DNA of 64,000 bases, from NCBI GenBank assembly GCA_964466195.1, contig CAYXMQ010000006.1, forward strand, positions 105,200 through 169,199. Reading direction: 5' to 3'. A program made the translations under genes and the position numbers. This document shows positions 1-8,674 of the stretch, one piece after another. The notes below the pieces were generated by a model. The model made no database searches. It saw nothing but the letters and a program-made list of their open reading frames with translations, and was not told the DNA's origin. How positions within the stretch are numbered: position 1 is the stretch's first letter; the number at the start of each line of letters is the position of its first letter. The stretch comes from PFJX01 sp964466195 (lineage in GTDB: Bacteria; Pseudomonadota; Gammaproteobacteria; Burkholderiales; Thiobacillaceae).

Positions 1-537
1 TGGCGCGGCCCGATGGTCACGCAAGCCCTCGAGCAACTGCTCAACAACACCAAATGGAAGGACCTGGATTATCTGGTCGTCGATCTGCCGCCCGGCACCG
101 GCGACATCCAGCTCACGCTGGCGCAGCGCGTACCGGTTACCGGCGCGGTGATTGTCACCACGCCGCAGGACATCGCGCTGATCGACGCTCGCAAGGGCCT
201 GAAAATGTTCGAGAAAGTCGGCGTGCCCATCCTCGGCGTGGTGGAAAACATGAGCCTGCATATCTGTTCCCAGTGCGGCCATGAAGAACGCATCTTCGGT
301 GAGGGCGGCGGCGAGCGCATGTGCAAGGATTACGGCAATGAATTCCTCGGCGCGCTGCCGCTGGATATCCGTATCCGCGAAGAAACCGACTCCGGCAAAC
401 CCACCGTGGTGGCGGAACCGGAATCCCGCATCGCTGAAATCTATCGTCAGATTGCCCGCCGCGTCGCGGTGAAAGTCGGCGATCTGGCGGTGGATCATTC
501 CTCGAAATTCCCCAGCATCGTGATTCAGAACACCTGA
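1..537 (+). CDS. apbC: Mrp/ApbC-type iron-sulfur carrier ATPase, C-terminal part
   Basis: The 5' end lies outside the window; 178 residues are visible in frame from base 1. The protein is a cytoplasmic P-loop ATPase of the Mrp/NBP35 family that holds and transfers Fe-S clusters. Visible signs are the Walker B-like VVDLPPGTGD segment, the TTPQDIALIDARKG stretch typical of the family, and the CSQCG pair of cysteines that bridges a cluster between two subunits. Walker A would be upstream. A strong terminator follows the stop, so this closes its transcription unit. Confidence 0.93.
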   Translation, partial: WRGPMVTQALEQLLNNTKWKDLDYLVVDLPPGTGDIQLTLAQRVPVTGAVIVTTPQDIALIDARKGLKMFEKVGVPILGVVENMSLHICSQCGHEERIFGEGGGERMCKDYGNEFLGALPLDIRIREETDSGKPTVVAEPESRIAEIYRQIARRVAVKVGDLAVDHSSKFPSIVIQNT

Positions 538-559
538 TTTCGCTCGCGTAAGAACCGAG

Positions 560-600
560 AAAAAAGGCGCCGCAAGGAAACTTGCGGCGCCTTTTTTCGT
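560..600 (+). terminator. Rho-independent terminator after apbC
   Basis: An 11-bp perfect stem (GGCGCCGCAAG at 566-576 with its complement at 581-591) closes on a GAAA tetraloop and is followed by six T. The A run before the stem means it could also work on the opposite strand. Confidence 0.93.
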
Positions 601-721
601 CTCATCGCCACCCTGGCCGCTATAACCGGTGTAACTCTAGTGACCGAGTCGACCAGCTCGGCCCGATTAACTGCCAACCTATCGGGAGCATTTTCCTGAT
701 CAACTCACATGGAGACTCATC

Positions 722-916
722 ATGAACGCAAACGTCGGTGGTATCGATCGCATCCTGCGCATTGTTGTTGGCTTGGCCTTGATGGTTTGGGCGGCCGCGT
801 TTGACGGACCGGTCTGGGCCTGGATAGGCATCGTGCCGCTGGCCACGGGCCTGTTCAAATTCTGTCCGGTCTACCCGCTGCTGGGTATGAGCACCTGCCC
901 GGCGAAAAAGGAGTGA
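722..916 (+). CDS. DUF2892 small inner-membrane protein
   Basis: This 64-residue protein carries the DUF2892 signature near the N terminus (GGIDRILRIVVGLALM), two hydrophobic segments (about residues 12-26 and 31-46) and the CPVYPLLGMSTC motif at the end. Family members are small membrane proteins often found near sulfur-transfer or rhodanese genes; their role is not settled. GGAG stands 8 bases before the ATG. The gene is monocistronic, between two terminators. Confidence 0.88.
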   Translation: MNANVGGIDRILRIVVGLALMVWAAAFDGPVWAWIGIVPLATGLFKFCPVYPLLGMSTCPAKKE

Positions 917-930
917 GCTCGTCGCGAAAT

Positions 931-960
931 GAAAAACGCCCCGGCTTCGGGGCGTTTTTC
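931..960. terminator. Bidirectional terminator between DUF2892 gene and ilvA
   Basis: The stem CGCCCCG (937-943) pairs with 948-954 around a GCTT loop. It has an A5 run on the left and a T5 run on the right, so it can end transcription of both convergent genes. The ilvA stop codon sits at its right edge. Confidence 0.9.
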
Positions 961-2467
961 ATTTCAGGAACAACGCATACGCTGGATTGCGCGTTTCATT
1001 CCAGTAGCGATAGCCCAGGCCATCGAGGAAGGATTGGAACTCGTCCTGTTGCTCCGGCAATACCTGGATGCCGATCAGCACGCGGCCGTAATCCGCACCG
1101 TGGTTGCGGTAGTGAAACAGACTGATATTCCAGGCGTGGCTCATGCTGTTGAGAAACCGCATCAGCGCACCAGGACGCTCCGGGAATTCAAAGCGATACA
1201 GCACTTCGTTCTCCGCTTGCGGCGCACGCCCGCCGACCAGATGCCGAATGTGCAGTTTGGCCATTTCGTTATCGGACAAATCCAGCACCGCCAAGCCCTG
1301 CTCGGCCAAGGCGGCCAGCAACTTGTCCAGTTCGCTGCGGTCGGGCACCTGCACGCCGACGAAAATGTGCGCCACGTTGGCATCGGCGAAGCGATAGTTG
1401 AATTCGGTAATGGCGCGTGCGCCCAACAGCGAGCAGAACGCCTTGAAGCTGCCCGGCTTTTCAGGGATCGTCACCGCCAGGACGGCCTCGCGCTTCTCGC
1501 CGAGTTCCGCCCGCTCGGCGACGAAACGCAGGCGATCGAAATTCATGTTCGCGCCGCTGGCGATGGCCACCAGATGCTTGTCCTTGGCCTGCTCGCGTTC
1601 CGCCCAGACCTTGATGCCGGCGACGCCAAGCGCACCGGCCGGTTCGAGGATTGAGCGCGTGTCTTCGAAGACATCCTTGATCGCAGCGCAGATGGCGTCG
1701 TTGCTGACCCGGATGATTTCATCCACATAGAGTTGGCATAAGCGAAAGGTTTCTTCGCCGACCCGCTTCACCGCCACGCCATCGGCGAAGATGCCGACCT
1801 GCGGCAAGGTGATGCGCTCCTTCTTGCATAGACTGCGCGCCATCGCATCGGCATCTTCCGGCTCCACGCCGATGATCCTGATTTCCGGCCGCAAGCGCTT
1901 GATATAGGCGCCGATGCCGGCGATCAGGCCGCCGCCACCGACCGGCACGAAGATGGCGTCGATCGGCGCGCGCGCCTGGCGCAGCAGTTCCATGCCGATG
2001 GTGCCCTGGCCGGCGATCACTTCCGGATCGTCGTACGGATGCACGAATACCTTGCCCTCCGCTGCGGAAATTTCCATGCCGCGCTGGTAGGCGTCATCGT
2101 AGGAATCGCCATGCAACACCACCTTGGCGCCGCGTTTGGCGACGGCATCCACCTTGATGCCTGGCGTGGTCGCCGGCATCACGATGACCGCCTCGCAGCC
2201 CAGCACCTGCGCCGCCAGGGCGACCCCCTGGGCATGGTTGCCGGCGCTGGCCGCCACCACGCCGCGATCGAGCTGGGCGCGCGTCAGGCCGGCCATCTTG
2301 TTGTAGGCGCCGCGCAATTTGAAGGAGAACACCGGCTGCATGTCCTCGCGCTTGAGCAAGACGGTATTGCCCAGCCGTCGCGAAAGATTGGTCGCCATGT
2401 CCAGCGGAGATTCGATCGCCACGTCGTAAACACGGGCGAGAAGGATGCGCTCCAGATAATCGGTCAT
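959..2467 (-). CDS. ilvA: Threonine ammonia-lyase, biosynthetic
   Basis: IlvA deaminates threonine to 2-oxobutanoate, the first committed step to isoleucine, in the cytoplasm with PLP. The 502-residue product matches the usual biosynthetic form of about 500-515. The PLP-lysine motif SFKLRGAYNK lies near residue 60, a glycine-rich phosphate loop (PVGGGGLIAGIG) near 190, and two C-terminal ACT-like regulatory domains occupy about residues 330-502. The start at 2467 (MTDYLERIL) fits the family; the frame stays open upstream but that part is not family-like. It is divergent from rpiA. Confidence 0.95.
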   Translation of the reverse strand: MTDYLERILLARVYDVAIESPLDMATNLSRRLGNTVLLKREDMQPVFSFKLRGAYNKMAGLTRAQLDRGVVAASAGNHAQGVALAAQVLGCEAVIVMPATTPGIKVDAVAKRGAKVVLHGDSYDDAYQRGMEISAAEGKVFVHPYDDPEVIAGQGTIGMELLRQARAPIDAIFVPVGGGGLIAGIGAYIKRLRPEIRIIGVEPEDADAMARSLCKKERITLPQVGIFADGVAVKRVGEETFRLCQLYVDEIIRVSNDAICAAIKDVFEDTRSILEPAGALGVAGIKVWAEREQAKDKHLVAIASGANMNFDRLRFVAERAELGEKREAVLAVTIPEKPGSFKAFCSLLGARAITEFNYRFADANVAHIFVGVQVPDRSELDKLLAALAEQGLAVLDLSDNEMAKLHIRHLVGGRAPQAENEVLYRFEFPERPGALMRFLNSMSHAWNISLFHYRNHGADYGRVLIGIQVLPEQQDEFQSFLDGLGYRYWNETRNPAYALFLK

Positions 2468-2591
2468 ACGGCTGGCTGTGGTTGAGGTGGAGGGATGCAC
2501 ATGAAGTTTGATGGGGCCGGAAAAGCTCGCTATTCTCAGGCCTATCGAGCGAACTTCAAACACACAACTTCAAACCACTGAGAAACGCATC

Positions 2592-3251
2592 ATGATGACC
2601 CAAGACGAAATGAAACAAGCCACCGCGCGCGCCGCGATCGAATATGTGCCGGCCGGCATCATCGGCGTCGGCACCGGTTCCACCGCCAATTTTTTCATTG
2701 ATGCCCTGGCCGATGTCAAAGGCCGCATCGATGCAGCCGTCGCGTCGTCCGTCGCCACCGCCGAACGTCTGAAGAAGGTCGGCATCCGCGTGATCGATCT
2801 GAATGAAGCCGGCGAGATGGAAGTCTATGTCGATGGCGCCGACGAAATCACCCGCCACATGGCCATGATCAAAGGCGGCGGCGGCGCGCTGACGCGGGAA
2901 AAAATCGTCGCGGCCTGCGCGAAAAAATTCATCTGCATCATCGACCAGAGCAAGCTGGTCGATGTGATGGGCAAATTCCCGCTGCCCGTGGAAGTCATCC
3001 CGATGGCGCGTTCCTACGTCGCCCGTCAGCTGGTCAAGATGGGCGGCAACCCGGTGCTGCGCAGCGGCTTCACCACCGATAACGGCAACGTCATCCTGGA
3101 TGTGCATGGTATGAACATACTCGACCCGGTAGCGATGGAAAGCGAGATCAATCAGATCGTCGGCGTGGTCACCGTCGGCTTGTTCGCGCGGCGCGGCGCC
3201 GACGTCTGCCTGATGGGCACCCAAGACGGCGTGCAGACCTTCAAACGCTGA
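2592..3251 (+). CDS. rpiA: Ribose-5-phosphate isomerase A
   Basis: RpiA interconverts ribose 5-phosphate and ribulose 5-phosphate in the pentose phosphate pathway. The 219-residue length equals that of the E. coli enzyme. Family motifs are GIIGVGTGSTANFFIDAL at the N terminus, the DGADE loop and the KGGGGALTREK catalytic loop containing the conserved Glu. Two ATG codons occur in tandem at 2592 and 2595; either could be used. The ribosome site is weak (GAGAAACGC). Confidence 0.96.
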   Translation: MMTQDEMKQATARAAIEYVPAGIIGVGTGSTANFFIDALADVKGRIDAAVASSVATAERLKKVGIRVIDLNEAGEMEVYVDGADEITRHMAMIKGGGGALTREKIVAACAKKFICIIDQSKLVDVMGKFPLPVEVIPMARSYVARQLVKMGGNPVLRSGFTTDNGNVILDVHGMNILDPVAMESEINQIVGVVTVGLFARRGADVCLMGTQDGVQTFKR

Positions 3252-3274
3252 ATACCAGGCTGCGGCAGACGCTC

Positions 3275-3466
3275 TCAGCCAGCCTGGTCTCGATCGTCTG
3301 CCAGTTCGTCATGTTCTGACGGCACCTTGTAACGCTCATTCCCCCAGGCGCCCAAGTCGATCATTTTGCAGCGCTGGCTGCAAAAAGGACGAAAAGCGTT
3401 TTCCGGCCGCCATGCGACGACCGCGCCGCACGTCGGGCAGACGACCTTGGTAAATTTCTCAGCCAT
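3275..3466 (-). CDS. yacG: DNA gyrase inhibitor YacG, zinc-binding
   Basis: This 63-residue protein binds one zinc through CPTCG and CSQRC, the YacG signature. E. coli YacG binds GyrB and inhibits gyrase. The start at 3466 (MAEKFTKVVCPTCG) is chosen because the upstream extension crosses the erpA terminator and lacks homology. An acidic, polar tail follows the zinc knuckle, as in the family. Confidence 0.88.
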   Translation of the reverse strand: MAEKFTKVVCPTCGAVVAWRPENAFRPFCSQRCKMIDLGAWGNERYKVPSEHDELADDRDQAG

Positions 3467-3483
3467 TGCGATTCCAAACTGAC

Positions 3484-3511
3484 AAATAAAAAGGGCGGCT
3501 TGCGCCGCCCA
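3484..3511 (-). terminator. Terminator of erpA
   Basis: On the minus strand GGGCGGC (3504-3510) pairs with GCCGCCC (3493-3499) around GCAA, followed by TTTTTATTT. It separates erpA from the downstream yacG. Confidence 0.9.
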
Positions 3512-3528
3512 GCGGAACTGAACCGGAT

Positions 3529-3876
3529 TCAGGCCGAGAAAGAAGAACCGCAACCGCAGGTCGACGTAGCTGTCGGATTCTTGATCACGAACTGTGCGCC
3601 TTCCAGGCCTTCGGTGTAGTCAACCTCCGCGCCCATCATGTACTGCATGCTCATCGGATCGACCAGCAACGTAACGCCGTTCTTTTCCATGACCATGTCA
3701 TCTTCGTTGGTGACTTCATCGAAGGTGAAACCGTACTGGAAACCGGAACAGCCGCCGCCGGTGACGAAAACGCGCAGTTTCAACTCGGGATTGCCTTCTT
3801 CTTCGATCAGCGCCCTGACCTTGTTGGCGGCGCTGTCGGTAAAGTTAAAGGGGCTCATTTCGGTAGCGGCATTCAT
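3529..3876 (-). CDS. erpA: Iron-sulfur cluster insertion protein ErpA
   Basis: ErpA is an A-type carrier that delivers [4Fe-4S] or [2Fe-2S] clusters to apo-proteins. The 115-residue protein has the three conserved cysteines in TGGGCSGFQYG and STCGCGSSF. It is distinct from the IscA encoded at 28917-29252 in this window. AAGGAAT lies just before the ATG. It has its own terminator and sits downstream of argC and the ribosomal operon, a common betaproteobacterial order. Confidence 0.95.
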   Translation of the reverse strand: MNAATEMSPFNFTDSAANKVRALIEEEGNPELKLRVFVTGGGCSGFQYGFTFDEVTNEDDMVMEKNGVTLLVDPMSMQYMMGAEVDYTEGLEGAQFVIKNPTATSTCGCGSSFSA

Positions 3877-3973
3877 AAGGTATTCCTTTCAATTCAAATC
3901 GGTATGCGGAGCATTATTGGCGTCGGAGCGGTCACCGTCAACCACGCCGTAGGTGGGGGTTCGCTGCAAAAAA

Positions 3974-5014
3974 TCAAGGCATTACGGGAATCTGGGCTAG
4001 CGCCCTGTTTTCCGGCAGGTCGAACAGGATATTCATGTTCTGAACCGCCTGGCCGGCAGCGCCTTTGACCAGATTGTCGATCACCGACAGAACCACGACG
4101 ACATTGTTGCCACCCTCGCCGCCTTGCGGGCGATGCACGGCGATGCGGCACAGGTTGGAAGCGCGCACTGAACGCGTTTCCGGGTGCGACTTGGCCGGCA
4201 ACACATCGACAAAGAATTCATCGGCATAGCGCGCCTCGAACAGCGCCTGCAAGTCGACATCCTTGTTCAGCCTGGCGTACAGCGTGGCGTGGATGCCGCG
4301 AATCAACGGCGTCAGATGCGGCACAAAGGTCAAGCCGACGTCCTGTCCGACCATGCGCGCGAGGCCTTGGCGAATTTCCGGCCAGTGCCGATGGCCGGGT
4401 ACGGCATAGGCCTTGAAGTTATCGGAAGCCTCGGCAAACAATGCGCCGATTTCGGCCTTGCGCCCGGCGCCGGAAACTCCGGACTTGCAGTCGGCGACCA
4501 TCCAGCCGGTATCGATCACGCCGGCTTCCAGCAAAGGCAGAAAACCCAGTTGCACGGCCGTCGGATAGCAACCTGGATTCGCGATCAGGCGCGCACCCTT
4601 GATCTTGTCACGGTTGATCTCCGGCAGGCCGTACACCGCCTCAGCCACCAGATCCGGACAGGCATGCTCCATGCCATACCATTTGGACCATTCGGCGATG
4701 TCCTGAATACGGAAATCGGCAGCCAGATCGATGACTTTCACGCCGGCATCAAGCAGCTCCCGCGTCTGCTGCATCGCGACGCCGTTGGGCGTGGCGAAAA
4801 ACACCACGTCACACGACTTCAACGGCGCGTCTTCCGGCGTGGAAAACGCCAGCGATACGCGGCCGCGCAACGAAGGAAACATCTCCGCCACCGGCATGCC
4901 CGCCTCTTTGCGCGAGGTGATGGCGGTCAATTCCACATCGGGATGCTGAGCGAGAAGCCTGAGAAGTTCGACGCCGGTGTAGCCCGTGCCGCCGACAATG
5001 CCTGCCTTGATCAT
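3974..5014 (-). CDS. argC: N-acetyl-gamma-glutamyl-phosphate reductase
   Basis: ArgC reduces N-acetylglutamyl phosphate to the semialdehyde with NADPH in arginine synthesis. The 346-residue product begins with the nucleotide-binding GIVGGTGYTGVELLRLL and carries the active-site cysteine in ANPGCYPTAVQLG near residue 150. The ATG at 5014 has AAGGAG eight bases upstream; an upstream in-frame start would fall inside the rpsI terminator. Confidence 0.96.
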   Translation of the reverse strand: MIKAGIVGGTGYTGVELLRLLAQHPDVELTAITSRKEAGMPVAEMFPSLRGRVSLAFSTPEDAPLKSCDVVFFATPNGVAMQQTRELLDAGVKVIDLAADFRIQDIAEWSKWYGMEHACPDLVAEAVYGLPEINRDKIKGARLIANPGCYPTAVQLGFLPLLEAGVIDTGWMVADCKSGVSGAGRKAEIGALFAEASDNFKAYAVPGHRHWPEIRQGLARMVGQDVGLTFVPHLTPLIRGIHATLYARLNKDVDLQALFEARYADEFFVDVLPAKSHPETRSVRASNLCRIAVHRPQGGEGGNNVVVVLSVIDNLVKGAAGQAVQNMNILFDLPENRALAQIPVMP

Positions 5015-5044
5015 GAAATTTCTCCTTGAAGGATGCTCTGTAGA

Positions 5045-5076
5045 AAACAAAAAGCCGCCTGAATAGGCGGCTTTCT
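5045..5076 (-). terminator. Terminator of the rplM-rpsI operon
   Basis: AGCCGCCT (5065-5072 on the minus strand) pairs with AGGCGGCT (5053-5060), followed on the minus strand by TTTTGTTTTC. It lies between rpsI and argC. Confidence 0.88.
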
Positions 5077-5094
5077 GAACACCAGAACCATAAA

Positions 5095-5487
5095 TCAGCG
5101 CTTGGAGAACTGCTTGCGCCGACGGGCCTTGTGGAAACCGACTTTCTTACGTTCAACTTCACGTGCGTCACGAGTGACGAAGCCGGCTTTCTTCAAAGCG
5201 CCTTTGAGTTCGGCATCGTATTCAATCAATGCACGCGTAATGCCGTGGCGAACTGCGCCGGCCTGACCGGTTTCGCCGCCGCCATTGACGTTTACCATGA
5301 TGTCGAAACTGGCGGAACGCTCGGTCAGCACCAAAGGCTGACGCACGATCATGCGACCGGTTTCACGCGAGAAATACTGGTCAACCGGCTTGCCGTTGAC
5401 GACGATGTTGCCGGAACCCGCTTTGACAAACACACGGGCCACAGAACTTTTGCGACGGCCGGTGCCGTAGTAGTAATCACCAATCAT
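5095..5487 (-). CDS. rpsI: 30S ribosomal protein S9
   Basis: S9 is a small-subunit protein whose C-terminal tail reaches the P-site tRNA. The 130-residue sequence has the GRRKSSVARVFV N terminus and the basic C terminus RRRKQFSKR. It follows rplM by 11 bases in the conserved L13-S9 operon. Confidence 0.98.
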   Translation of the reverse strand: MIGDYYYGTGRRKSSVARVFVKAGSGNIVVNGKPVDQYFSRETGRMIVRQPLVLTERSASFDIMVNVNGGGETGQAGAVRHGITRALIEYDAELKGALKKAGFVTRDAREVERKKVGFHKARRRKQFSKR

Positions 5488-5498
5488 GGTCGGGTTCC

Positions 5499-5927
5499 TC
5501 AGATTTCCAGAATTTTCGGTTGCTGCGCAGCGTGCGGATGTTCGCCACCGGCATAAACCTTGAGTTTCTTGATCATGGCGTAGCCCAGAGGACCTTTGGG
5601 CAGCATGCCCTTGACTGCTTTCTCAAGCGCACGACCGGGGAAACGGTCCTGCATGCTGGAGAAATTGGTCTCCTTGATGCCGCCAGGGTAGCCGGTATGG
5701 CGGTAATACGTCTTGTCTTCCGCCTTGTTGCCGGTTACACGCAGCTTGTCGACGTTGACCACGACGATATAGTCGCCGGTATCCACATGGGGGGTAAAGA
5801 TGGCCTTGTGCTTGCCACGCAAGCGGCGGGCGATCTCGGAGGCCATACGGCCCAGCACTTTGTCGGTGCCGTCCACCAGATACCAGCCGTGCTGGACCTC
5901 GTGGGGCTTGGCGGAGAAGGTTTTCAT
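5499..5927 (-). CDS. rplM: 50S ribosomal protein L13
   Basis: L13 is an early assembly protein of the large subunit. The 142-residue product (MKTFSAKPHEVQHGWYLVD onward) matches the family length exactly from the ATG at 5927. Conserved segments include the DKVLGRMASEIARRLRGK helix and the GMLPKGPLG loop. It heads the rplM-rpsI operon behind a strong sigma-70 promoter. Confidence 0.98.
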   Translation of the reverse strand: MKTFSAKPHEVQHGWYLVDGTDKVLGRMASEIARRLRGKHKAIFTPHVDTGDYIVVVNVDKLRVTGNKAEDKTYYRHTGYPGGIKETNFSSMQDRFPGRALEKAVKGMLPKGPLGYAMIKKLKVYAGGEHPHAAQQPKILEI

Positions 5928-5964
5928 GTTGCGATCCAAAAGGGGGACTACAGAAAAGCCGCGG

Positions 5965-5993
5965 ATTTTATGGGGCTAACCCAGCGCTGTCAA
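5965..5993 (-). promoter_or_regulatory. Sigma-70 promoter of rplM-rpsI
   Basis: On the minus strand a perfect TTGACA (5988-5993) is followed after exactly 17 bases by TAAAAT (5965-5970, five of six consensus bases). The start codon of rplM is 38 bases downstream of the -10 box. Match and spacing are near ideal for a heavily expressed ribosomal operon. Confidence 0.85.
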
Positions 5994-6081
5994 ACGCACT
6001 TTCACTCCCGTCGCCCCGCCTGGACAGTACACGCTGAATAGCGGGAAGGTCCGCCAGTCGGAAAAACGCGATAATCCGCGC

Positions 6082-6831
6082 ATGTCGACATCCTGGCTGC
6101 TGACCAACTTTATCGCGGGATTGCTGTTGCCGCCGACTTCGCTGCTGATCCCGGGTCTGATCGGCCTCGGCCTGCTCAAGCGTCGACTCGCGCTGGGACG
6201 AGGTCTGATCGCATTCAGCCTGGTTTCGATCGGGTTGTTGTCCACCCCGATCATCGCCAACTTTCTGCTCGACAGCCTGAAACCGCCGCCCGTCGCCTTC
6301 ACCGGCAAGGAAGCGGATGCCATCGTCATTCTCGGCGGCGGCAGCATTCACAATTCCGTCGAGTACGGCGGCGATACATTGGGGCGTTTCACGCTGGAAC
6401 GCGTCCGCTACGGCGCCTGGCTCGCGAAAGAATTGAACAAACCCGTTCTGGTCACGGCCGGCGCCCCGGAAGGCGGCCTTGCCGAGAGCGAGATGATGCG
6501 CGCCAGCCTGAAACAGGAATTCGCCGTCAAGGACGTGCGCTGGGTGGAAAACCAGTCCAACAACACACGCGAGAACGCGCGTTTCTCGGCGCGCTTGCTG
6601 AAACAAGCCGGCGTCGAGCGCATCTACCTGGTTACCCATGCCTGGCATCTGGCTCGCGCCGTGCCGGAATTCGAAATGCTGGGCTTACACGTCATTCCCG
6701 CCGGCACAGGGTATTCATTGCCCGCTGCCGGCAAGCCGCTCGATTTCGTACCGAATGCGAGTGCGCTGCACACCAGCTGGTTGGCCGCTCACGAATGGAT
6801 CGGCCTGCTTTGGTACCGTATCCGCAACTGA
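6082..6831 (+). CDS. YdcF/ElyC-type DUF218 membrane protein
   Basis: The 249-residue protein has two N-terminal hydrophobic segments (about 5-30 and 40-62) and then a DUF218 domain starting at ADAIVILGGG. The polar pairs TRENA and THAWHLARA are typical of this domain. The E. coli relatives SanA and ElyC affect envelope integrity and cell-wall precursor metabolism; the exact reaction here cannot be read. It is followed after 18 bases by the OsmC-type gene, probably in the same transcript. Confidence 0.85.
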   Translation: MSTSWLLTNFIAGLLLPPTSLLIPGLIGLGLLKRRLALGRGLIAFSLVSIGLLSTPIIANFLLDSLKPPPVAFTGKEADAIVILGGGSIHNSVEYGGDTLGRFTLERVRYGAWLAKELNKPVLVTAGAPEGGLAESEMMRASLKQEFAVKDVRWVENQSNNTRENARFSARLLKQAGVERIYLVTHAWHLARAVPEFEMLGLHVIPAGTGYSLPAAGKPLDFVPNASALHTSWLAAHEWIGLLWYRIRN

Positions 6832-6849
6832 ACGATTGGAGAAAGCACA

Positions 6850-7281
6850 ATGAAATCGCGCGTCAAATGGGTTGAGAACGTCTGCTTCATGGCCGAATCG
6901 GAAAGCGGCCACGCCATGATCATGGACGGCTCGCCGGACATCGGCGGCCGCAACATGGGACCGCGGCCGATGGAAATGCTGCTGATGGGCGCCGGCGGCT
7001 GCACCTCGGTGGACGTGGTCATGATCCTGAAAAAAAGCCGCCAGGACGTCATCGGCTGCGAGGTGGAAGTCAGCGCCGAGCGGGCGAACGAGCACCCCAA
7101 GGTATTCACCAAGATCCACATGCACTTCACCGTGCGCGGCCGCAATCTGAAACCCGAAATCGTCGATCGGGCGATCAAATTGTCCGCCGAGAAATACTGT
7201 TCGGCCAGCATCATCCTGGGCAAGACCGCCGAGATGACGCACGACTTCGAAATCATTGAAGAGCCGCCTGCTGCGGTCTGA
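6850..7281 (+). CDS. OsmC family protein
   Basis: The 143-residue protein has the two conserved cysteines of the OsmC/Ohr fold, in GGCTSVDVVMIL and EKYCSAS, the pair that reduces organic or lipid hydroperoxides. The PRPMEMLLMGAGGC segment places it with the YhfA-like branch rather than true Ohr. GGAG precedes the ATG by about 8 bases. It probably shares a transcript with the DUF218 gene. Confidence 0.88.
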   Translation: MKSRVKWVENVCFMAESESGHAMIMDGSPDIGGRNMGPRPMEMLLMGAGGCTSVDVVMILKKSRQDVIGCEVEVSAERANEHPKVFTKIHMHFTVRGRNLKPEIVDRAIKLSAEKYCSASIILGKTAEMTHDFEIIEEPPAAV

Positions 7282-7451
7282 GCCGCCGCCGATACCCGGC
7301 CAGCGCGCGTCCAGCGGGCGCGGCTCTCCGGCCGCAGCCTTGCCGCTAGAAGCCGGCGAGAGCGCGCGCCGACCAGGAAGCCCCCCAATGCCGTCGCAGG
7401 CTGGGGCGGCGGCCCGTTCCCGGCTGGCGACAGGCGGTCAGGCCCGAACGC

Positions 7452-7802
7452 TTATCCGGCGGCGTCCAGCCACTCCTGCGCCATCGACGGGTCATCGAAA
7501 ACGCGCAGTTCGGCATCGACAAACAATCGGTTCAACCAGGATATCCAGACCATCCATTCATCGGAGGTCACCACGGCGATCTTGCGAAAATCGTAGCGAT
7601 GCTCGCGCGCAAAGCGTATCTCCTCCCAGACCACATCCAGCGTGTAGCTCACCATATCGCGCAAATCCAGCAACAGGTTCACGCCGCCCTCGAACTCGAT
7701 GTTATGTACGACGTGCTGCTCGAAATCCTTGTAATCCGTCAGGGTGAATTCGCCCATGACTGAGGCAGAGATCAAGTTATCGCGACTATTGATGGCAATC
7801 AT
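7452..7802 (-). CDS. SpoIIAA-like STAS domain protein
   Basis: The 116-residue soluble protein has the alternating strand-helix pattern of the SpoIIAA/SEC14-like STAS fold: ISASVMGEFTLTDYKDF, then LLLDLRDM, then KIAVVTSDEWMVW. Such proteins are small ligand or partner binders without known enzyme activity. The gene overlaps the end of the EamA transporter gene by four bases (ATGA), so the two are translationally coupled. Confidence 0.8.
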   Translation of the reverse strand: MIAINSRDNLISASVMGEFTLTDYKDFEQHVVHNIEFEGGVNLLLDLRDMVSYTLDVVWEEIRFAREHRYDFRKIAVVTSDEWMVWISWLNRLFVDAELRVFDDPSMAQEWLDAAG

Positions 7803-8674
7803 ATTGCGGCCCTTTCGTTAAGCCGTGCCGCCAGCACGCCGGCCAGCACAGTGATGCAAATACCCGCCCAAGCCATTATCGGCATTTCTACATTGAAGAT
7901 TAGGACATCCAGAATACTTGCGTAGACCACGGTACTGTACGCAAAACTCGCCACTACCACCGTCTGGCCGGTGCGGTAGGCGCGCGTCATCGCGAGTTGG
8001 CCGAGGGTGGCGAACACCCCGAGCGCCAGCAGCACGCCGGCCTGATCCAGCGTAGCGACGCCATGCCAGCCGCGATCGACGCTGGCCAACGCGCCGGCGC
8101 CGATCGCACAGACCAGCGCAAACCAGAACACCGTGCGCCATTCCGGCTCGTGCAAACGCCCCAGCTTGCGGACATGGATATACGCAAACGCCGCCATGAC
8201 GCCGGAAAACAGACCAACCAGACCGGCAACCAGATCGCCGGCCGGGGTTTGCCAAGGCCGCAGCAACAGCAACACGCCGACGAAACCCGCCGCCACGGTC
8301 GCATACTGCGCAGGGCGCGGACGTTCGCCCAGCTGCCACGGCATCAACAAAGCCAGAAACAAGGGCGAGGTGTAGTTCAGCGTCATCGCCACCGACAACG
8401 GCAGCCGCGCCAGCGCATAGAAAAACGTCGCCAGCGCCAGCAAACCGACCAGGCCGCGGCGTATCTGCAAGCCGGTATGCGGGCCGAAAATCTGCAATCC
8501 GCCGCGCCAGCCCTGGTGTAACGCGATGCCGCCCAACATCAGAAACAAGCCGACCAATGATCGATAGAACACCATCTCATGGCTGGAAAACCATGCCACG
8601 CCGAACTTGACGAATACCCCCATCAACGCGAAACACGCGCCGGCAAGCAGCATCCAGGCCGAGCCCACGTTCAA
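7799..8674 (-). CDS. EamA/DMT family transporter
   Basis: About ten hydrophobic helices and two EamA repeats mark a drug/metabolite-type exporter. The first repeat opens with WMLLAGACFALMGVFVKFG and the second lies at about residues 150-285. The substrate cannot be inferred. The start is uncertain: a TTG at 8674 overlapping the rmuC stop (TTGA) gives 291 residues, a GTG at 8668 gives 289 and the first ATG at 8653 gives 284. Homologues usually begin close to the first helix, which all three satisfy. It is coupled to rmuC upstream and the STAS gene downstream. Confidence 0.82.
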   Translation of the reverse strand: MNVGSAWMLLAGACFALMGVFVKFGVAWFSSHEMVFYRSLVGLFLMLGGIALHQGWRGGLQIFGPHTGLQIRRGLVGLLALATFFYALARLPLSVAMTLNYTSPLFLALLMPWQLGERPRPAQYATVAAGFVGVLLLLRPWQTPAGDLVAGLVGLFSGVMAAFAYIHVRKLGRLHEPEWRTVFWFALVCAIGAGALASVDRGWHGVATLDQAGVLLALGVFATLGQLAMTRAYRTGQTVVVASFAYSTVVYASILDVLIFNVEMPIMAWAGICITVLAGVLAARLNERAAI